Assembly (NCBI GenBank): GCA_021826605.1
Contig: JAKAZF010000068.1
Coordinates: 1 to 9,431 of the forward strand
Direction: 5' to 3'
Length of the DNA: 9,431 nucleotides
Source: Planctomycetota bacterium
GTDB taxonomy: Bacteria; Planctomycetota; Phycisphaerae; WQYP01
The position numbers and the translations under genes were made by a program. Of this stretch, positions 6,022 to 9,431 are shown one piece after another (the stretch's first letter is position 1; each line of letters starts with the position of its first letter). The notes under the pieces are model-generated. The model saw only the letters and a program-made list of their open reading frames with translations. It searched no databases and was not told where the DNA came from.

Positions 6022-6036
6022 TGATAATCGCTATCA
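6022..6036. promoter_or_regulatory. 7-1-7 inverted repeat resembling a FUR-family operator
   Basis: The sequence TGATAATCGCTATCA is a dyad around a central base; its left half matches the classical Fur half-site TGATAAT exactly and its right half (read on the other strand, TGATAGC) matches at five of seven bases. A further half-site ATTATCA lies at 6068-6074 inside the promoter spacer, and CGCTATC occurs at 6012-6018 and again at 6029-6035. Placement just upstream of and within the efflux promoter fits metal-responsive control, but the regulator is not in this window. Confidence 0.45.
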
Positions 6037-6052
6037 CCAAGGCGGCTAGCGT

Positions 6053-6081
6053 TTGACATGGCCATCGATTATCACTAAATT
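6053..6081 (+). promoter_or_regulatory. Promoter of the efflux operon (TTGACA, 17-bp spacer, TAAATT)
   Basis: A perfect -35 hexamer TTGACA (6053-6058) is followed by a 17-base spacer and TAAATT (6076-6081, four of six matches to TATAAT). The expected start of transcription is about 6088, the A of the first ATG of the outer-membrane gene, so the mRNA may be leaderless. No ribosome binding site precedes either 6088 or the in-frame ATG at 6121, which agrees with this. Confidence 0.6.
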
Positions 6082-6087
6082 CCGCTG

Positions 6088-7509
6088 ATGAGATCCCGGA
6101 TAATTTCAACTGCAATTCCAATGGGCCGTATGTTCCTGGCGCTGGGCATGATGTGTCTGATTCCCGCCGGATGCGCTACCTATCAGGCCAAGCCATTAAA
6201 GCCGGCGGCATTTGAAACGCAATTTCAAGCACGCACCCTGACGAACGCGAACTTAAAAGCATTTATCGCCCGACAACCCATCAAACGCCAGCCAGGCTTT
6301 CCGCAGGTGCAAAATTTAAGCACGCTGGTGGCCGCAGGATGGTATTACAGTCCGGCGTTGCGGGTGCAATTGGCGCAACTTAAGGTTGATACGGCCAATA
6401 TGATGACCGCTTCTCAATCGCCGAATCCGACGGTGGCATTCTCCCCAACGTATGCGGCCAAAGCCGGCCCCGGCGTAAACCCATGGATACTGGGATTTAA
6501 TTTTAATATTCCCATTGAAACCGCCGGCCGGCGCGAAGACCGTATGGCTCAGACAAAAGCCTTAACTCAGGCGGGGCGGTATGATCTGGGGCAAATTGCC
6601 TGGAATGTGCGACAAGCAGTCCGGCGGGCACTGATTCAGGATGCCTTTGCAAACCAGCGATTGCAATTACTGGGGCAAGAGGTCCGCACTACCGCGATGA
6701 TTCTGCGTTTAATTCAATCCCGGTTTCAAGCCGGTGGCATTTCGCGACCGGTCTATACCACAGCGGAAATTCAAGCGCATGAATCGGAATTGTCGCTGGT
6801 GGCGGCTCAGGGGCAGGCTCGGCAGCGACGAATGCAACTGGCCGCCGCTTTATCCGTGCCGGTGCGGGCCTTAAAACATATACGCGTCGTGTTCGCATAT
6901 CTGATGAAAACTCCGCTGGTGCGTAAGTTGAACATGAAGCAATTAAGCCGAGCGGCCTTGATTAATCGGATGGATATTCAATCATTACTGGCGCAATATC
7001 AGGCGGCGGAGGCGGCCTTAAAATTAGAGGTGGCCCGGCAATATCCGAATATTGACCTTGGGCCGGGGTACAGGTTTGATCAGGGCTCCAACAAATTTAC
7101 CCTGGGCTTTGCCATGGCTCTGCCGATATTCAATCAGAATCAGGGTGCTATCGCCGCCGCCAACGCCCAACGCCTCGTGATCGCTGCGGAACTGGAACAG
7201 AAGCAAACGACGGTCATCACACAGATTCGCGCGGCCATATCACAATACCGATCTGCTTTGCGACAGTTGCGTACGGCAGATGCCATTGAAATTCAAGCGT
7301 GCACGCAATTGCGTGCCACGCGCAGCGCCTTTAAAGCCGGTGCGCAAAGCCGCCTGGCGCTGGCGGAATCGCAGTTAGCCTTGAACACTTTTGCGCAGGC
7401 GGCGCTGCAGTCGCGAAATTCCGCGGTTGTTGCATTGGGAAATCTGGAAGACCTTCTCGAAGCACCGCTGGGAGATACGCCAAAAATGCCGAAAGGAACG
7501 TACCCATGA
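6088..7509 (+). CDS. TolC-family outer-membrane efflux lipoprotein (CusC/CzcC type)
   Basis: This 473-residue protein is the outer-membrane channel of a tripartite efflux pump; three copies would form a beta-barrel with a long periplasmic helical tunnel. It has a signal peptide with hydrophobic run MFLALGMMCLI and a lipobox-like PAGC with Cys29 (the Pro at -3 is unusual), so lipid anchoring is likely. The duplicated OEP structure is clear: first half 'SPALRVQLAQLKVDTANMM' (88-106), 'SPNPTVAFSP', 'LGFNFNIPIETAGRRE' (135-150) and 'FQAGGISRPVYTTAE' (213-227); second half 'MDIQSLLAQYQAAEAALKL' (295-313), 'YPNIDLGPGYRF', 'LGFAMALPIFNQNQGAI' (339-355) and 'FKAGAQSRLALAES' (415-428). 'N-IPIETAGRREDR' resembles the CzcC/CusC heavy-metal subgroup. 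The start at 6088 agrees with the promoter position; 6121 is an alternative giving a shorter signal peptide. The stop overlaps the next start as ATGA. Confidence 0.9.
   Translation: MRSRIISTAIPMGRMFLALGMMCLIPAGCATYQAKPLKPAAFETQFQARTLTNANLKAFIARQPIKRQPGFPQVQNLSTLVAAGWYYSPALRVQLAQLKVDTANMMTASQSPNPTVAFSPTYAAKAGPGVNPWILGFNFNIPIETAGRREDRMAQTKALTQAGRYDLGQIAWNVRQAVRRALIQDAFANQRLQLLGQEVRTTAMILRLIQSRFQAGGISRPVYTTAEIQAHESELSLVAAQGQARQRRMQLAAALSVPVRALKHIRVVFAYLMKTPLVRKLNMKQLSRAALINRMDIQSLLAQYQAAEAALKLEVARQYPNIDLGPGYRFDQGSNKFTLGFAMALPIFNQNQGAIAAANAQRLVIAAELEQKQTTVITQIRAAISQYRSALRQLRTADAIEIQACTQLRATRSAFKAGAQSRLALAESQLALNTFAQAALQSRNSAVVALGNLEDLLEAPLGDTPKMPKGTYP
7492..7497 (+). promoter_or_regulatory. Ribosome binding site AAAGGA for the adaptor gene
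   Basis: AAAGGA lies eight bases before the ATG at 7506, inside the last codons of the outer-membrane gene. Together with the ATGA overlap it supports translation of the adaptor from an internal site of the same mRNA. Confidence 0.65.
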
Positions 7510-8696
7510 ACGTAACACATAGCCACACGCTTCGCCGGTGGTGGAACATCCCCCGGTCAATCCTGCTTTCAGAGGCCATATTGGCGGCCACTGCCGGCGC
7601 AGTCGCTGCGGCACCGTCAGGTTCCATCCATCTGACTGCCGCACAGGAAAAGGCACTTAACATTCAAAGCGTGCATCTCAAGACGCAAATAATTCACCCC
7701 ATGTTAACCCTTTACGGAGAATTGCGCAAAAACCCGGACAGCATCTGGACCGTTTCATCCCCCTTAGCCGGCGTCGTATTGAATATGCCTGGGAAACGGT
7801 GGCCGCAATTGGGAACAGCGGTTGTCCGGGGCAGCAGTATGGCCCGAATTCAACCTATGGTTTCCACGTCGCTGCAAATTACCCTGGCGCTGGAGTTGAC
7901 CAAAGTAAAAGCCGATTTAACCGCGGCCAAGGTGACGCAGTCCACTACCACGGCCGCGTTCAGCAGAGCAAAGACCTTATACGCCCAAAACAACGCGGTA
8001 TCCCTGGAGCAGGTGCAGACCGCACAAGCAGCGATGGCGGCCGCAGACGCGCGCGTGCGAGCGGATGTGCAAAGTATCGCCGCCATATCCCAACAACTGA
8101 AAACCAAATCCGGTGCAATCCTGCCACTGCCGTTTCTCCATAATGGAACTGTAACGGATATTCTTGCGTTTCCCGGCCAAGCGGTGGCGGCTGATCAAGG
8201 GTTGCTGAAAATTGAAGATTTTCACACGCTGTTGGCATCTGTAGCGTTGCCGGCTTCCAATTCGGGAACTGTGGCGCTGCGCACGGCGGTGCGGGTGCAG
8301 GTGTTAGGCCGCAAGCACTGGATCACCGCCAAGCCTCTGACTGTCGCGGCCCGGGCCGATCGGCAGACTCGCGGGCTATCCATGCTGTATCTCATCAATA
8401 ATGCCGGTGCATTGCGGCCCGGCATGGCCATTACCGCGAAAGTTCCAGAGACGCGCCAAGCTGTTGCCATGGTCATCATTCCGCGCTCCGCTGTGGTCTG
8501 GTGGCAGGGAGAACAGTGGATTTATATTGCCCGCGGCGGTGGCGTATTTGCAATGCGGGAATTGATCGATCCCAAGAGTGTGCCGGGCGGCTACGCGATA
8601 AGCGATCTATCGCTGCGTGCAGCGCGTATTGTATCGCATGGTGCCCAGTTGCTGCTGACGATGCAACTAAGTTCTACACTTAAAAAATCGGGTTAA
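7506..8696 (+). CDS. Periplasmic adaptor (HlyD/CusB-type membrane fusion protein) of RND pump
   Basis: This 396-residue protein links the inner-membrane RND pump to the outer-membrane channel. It has a signal peptide (residues 1 to about 36, hydrophobic SILLSEAILAATAGAVAAA) with cleavage near AVAAA, and no lipobox. The domains are in the family's nested order: first half of the barrel-sandwich (about 82-118, 'SPLAGVVLNMPG'), an Ala/Gln-rich helical hairpin (about 122-200, including LYAQNNAVSLEQVQTAQAAM), second barrel-sandwich half ('LHNGTVTDILAFPGQAV', 211-227), a beta-barrel (about 240-312, ending with LRPGMAITAKVP) and a membrane-proximal domain ('AMVIIPRSAVVWWQGEQWIY', 321-340). There is no Met- or His-rich N-terminal metal-binding motif and no CusF-like domain, so the substrate cannot be read from it. 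The start codon overlaps the stop of the channel gene by four bases, and the pump gene begins 33 bases downstream, so the three genes form one operon. Confidence 0.9.
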   Translation: MNVTHSHTLRRWWNIPRSILLSEAILAATAGAVAAAPSGSIHLTAAQEKALNIQSVHLKTQIIHPMLTLYGELRKNPDSIWTVSSPLAGVVLNMPGKRWPQLGTAVVRGSSMARIQPMVSTSLQITLALELTKVKADLTAAKVTQSTTTAAFSRAKTLYAQNNAVSLEQVQTAQAAMAAADARVRADVQSIAAISQQLKTKSGAILPLPFLHNGTVTDILAFPGQAVAADQGLLKIEDFHTLLASVALPASNSGTVALRTAVRVQVLGRKHWITAKPLTVAARADRQTRGLSMLYLINNAGALRPGMAITAKVPETRQAVAMVIIPRSAVVWWQGEQWIYIARGGGVFAMRELIDPKSVPGGYAISDLSLRAARIVSHGAQLLLTMQLSSTLKKSG

Positions 8697-8729
8697 CGGC
8701 GGCATAACGCTTCTATTGATGGAATTGTG

Positions 8730-9431
8730 ATGCTTAAACGAATTGTAAATTTTGCGCTACATTTTCGCGGCGTCATCATCGCGCTGGCGTGCATACTCAT
8801 GGCGTATGGAGTCTATTCCATTACCCGTGCGCGGTATGATGTTTATCCCAATTTTATTCAGCCGCAATTAAAAATTAAGACTCTGGCTCCCGGCTTCAGC
8901 CCGCGTCAGGTGGAAAAACTTGTGACTACGCCCATTGAGCAGGCACTGGCAGGCGGCGTTGGAGCGGAAAAAACATTTTCCAATTCCCTGGAGGGAATAT
9001 CCATTGTAAAAGTGCTTTTTCCAAGTGCCTCGAATATCTACCGCGATCAACAAGCGGTTTCCCAGCGACTTTCGCAGGTGGCTGGTGCCTTGCCGCCTGC
9101 GGTGCGTACACCCGTCCTCATGCCCTTAAGCAGTTCCATCCGCTGGGTTACGGTAGTGGGAATCACCAGTAAAACCAATGACACCCGACGATTGCGCACC
9201 GTTGCCGATTGGGTCATGCAGCCGCGCCTGCTGGCGGTAAACGGTGTTTCCGAGGTGGCCATATACGGGGGCCTGGAAAAGGATTATCGCATTGAAATAA
9301 TCCCCGGCCGACTGATTCAATATCATTTAACTGTTCGGCAAGTACTTGCCGCGGCCCGTGGTGCCACGGGATTGGTGGGCGCGGGATTTATCACCACGCC
9401 CAATCAGGCCATGACTTTGCGGGCGCATGGA
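8730..9431 (+). CDS. RND efflux pump, heavy-metal (CzcA/CusA) type, N-terminal part only
   Basis: The frame is open from the ATG at 8730 to the right edge (234 codons, no stop), roughly the first fifth of a protein that usually exceeds 1000 residues. The product begins MLKRIVNFALHFRGVIIALA, the N-terminal basic stretch and first membrane helix, followed by the first periplasmic porter subdomains: 'ARYDVYPNF', 'KTLAPGFSPRQVEKLVTTPI', 'EGISIVKVLFPSASNIYRD', 'VSQRLSQVAGALPPAVRTPV' and 'VMQPRLLAVNGVSEVAIYGG'. These match the heavy-metal-efflux group of the RND superfamily, where the corresponding segments read IDAVPDIT, APGLSPxEVE, TDIYxARQ and RPRLLxVPGVA. The pump would be a proton-driven trimer in the inner membrane working with the two preceding gene products. 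The substrate-defining residues (transmembrane helix 4 charges, Met or other ligands) lie beyond the window. The ribosome binding site is weak. Confidence 0.92.
   Translation, partial: MLKRIVNFALHFRGVIIALACILMAYGVYSITRARYDVYPNFIQPQLKIKTLAPGFSPRQVEKLVTTPIEQALAGGVGAEKTFSNSLEGISIVKVLFPSASNIYRDQQAVSQRLSQVAGALPPAVRTPVLMPLSSSIRWVTVVGITSKTNDTRRLRTVADWVMQPRLLAVNGVSEVAIYGGLEKDYRIEIIPGRLIQYHLTVRQVLAAARGATGLVGAGFITTPNQAMTLRAHG

Larger units (their letters stand above)
5893..6087. other. Divergent intergenic region between imuA and the efflux operon
   Basis: These 195 bases separate two divergently read units. From left to right they hold the imuA ribosome binding site, the GTTAG direct repeat, a stretch at 5945-6010 with only a short tandem CAGTTGCAGTTG (5989-6000), the dyad at 6022-6036, and the efflux promoter at 6053-6081. 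No small gene or structured RNA is evident. Confidence 0.6.

Noticed and set aside
5893..6087. Classical SOS boxes (CTGT-N8-ACAG or GAAC-N4-GTTC) upstream of imuA
   Set aside because: Neither pattern is present; only the GTTAG direct repeat was kept as a candidate.
1..9431. tRNA, rRNA, CRISPR array or insertion sequence
   Set aside because: No regularly spaced repeats, transposase-like frame or recognisable structured RNA sequence was seen in the window.

Overview
The window looks like chromosomal DNA from a member of the Planctomycetota, possibly Phycisphaerae. The main evidence is an exported lipoprotein at 458-1711. It pairs a LamG/DUF1080-like sandwich of a kind typical of planctomycetes with an alanine-rich helical tail that ends in an 'L..AL..A...N.L.EAL.I...L..L' pattern. 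A secreted Lon-type protease without an ATPase, an ImuA protein, and two genes with a -10 box placed so that transcription would start at or next to the start codon also fit. Base composition is moderate (GC slightly above half by eye). I could not run a search, so the phylum is an inference.

Layout. (1) Minus strand, 2996 down to 1: three exported proteins in a row, probably one operon. They are a secreted S16 (Lon-like) serine protease with no AAA+ domain, a lipoprotein with a concanavalin-like fold, and the first 134 residues of an exported protein of unknown function that runs off the left edge. (2) Minus strand, 5019 to 3243: two overlapping genes. The first is a small protein of a conserved family of unknown role. 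The second is a 444-residue ImmA/IrrE-like protein whose zinc-binding HExxH motif has decayed to RGLFH. This pair is the best candidate for an undescribed system. (3) Minus strand, 5892 to 5107: imuA, the RecA/SulA-like accessory factor of mutagenic translesion synthesis, without imuB or dnaE2 directly downstream. (4) A divergent intergenic region, 5893-6087, rich in signals. It holds a GTTAG-N6-GTTAG direct repeat near imuA, a 7-1-7 dyad resembling a FUR-family operator, and a strong promoter (TTGACA, 17-bp spacer, TAAATT) ending six bases before the next start codon. (5) Plus strand, 6088 to the right edge: a tripartite efflux operon made of a TolC-family outer-membrane lipoprotein, an HlyD/CusB-type adaptor, and an RND pump of the heavy-metal (CzcA/CusA) type cut by the window end.

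How the genes work together. The efflux genes form one machine spanning both membranes, and the start codon of the adaptor overlaps the stop of the outer-membrane gene. The Lon-like protease and the lipoprotein are both predicted to leave the cytoplasm and are joined by a 13-base gap that carries a good ribosome binding site, so they may act together at the cell envelope. The ImmA/IrrE-like pair sits directly downstream of imuA, where imuB is often found, but has its own candidate promoter.
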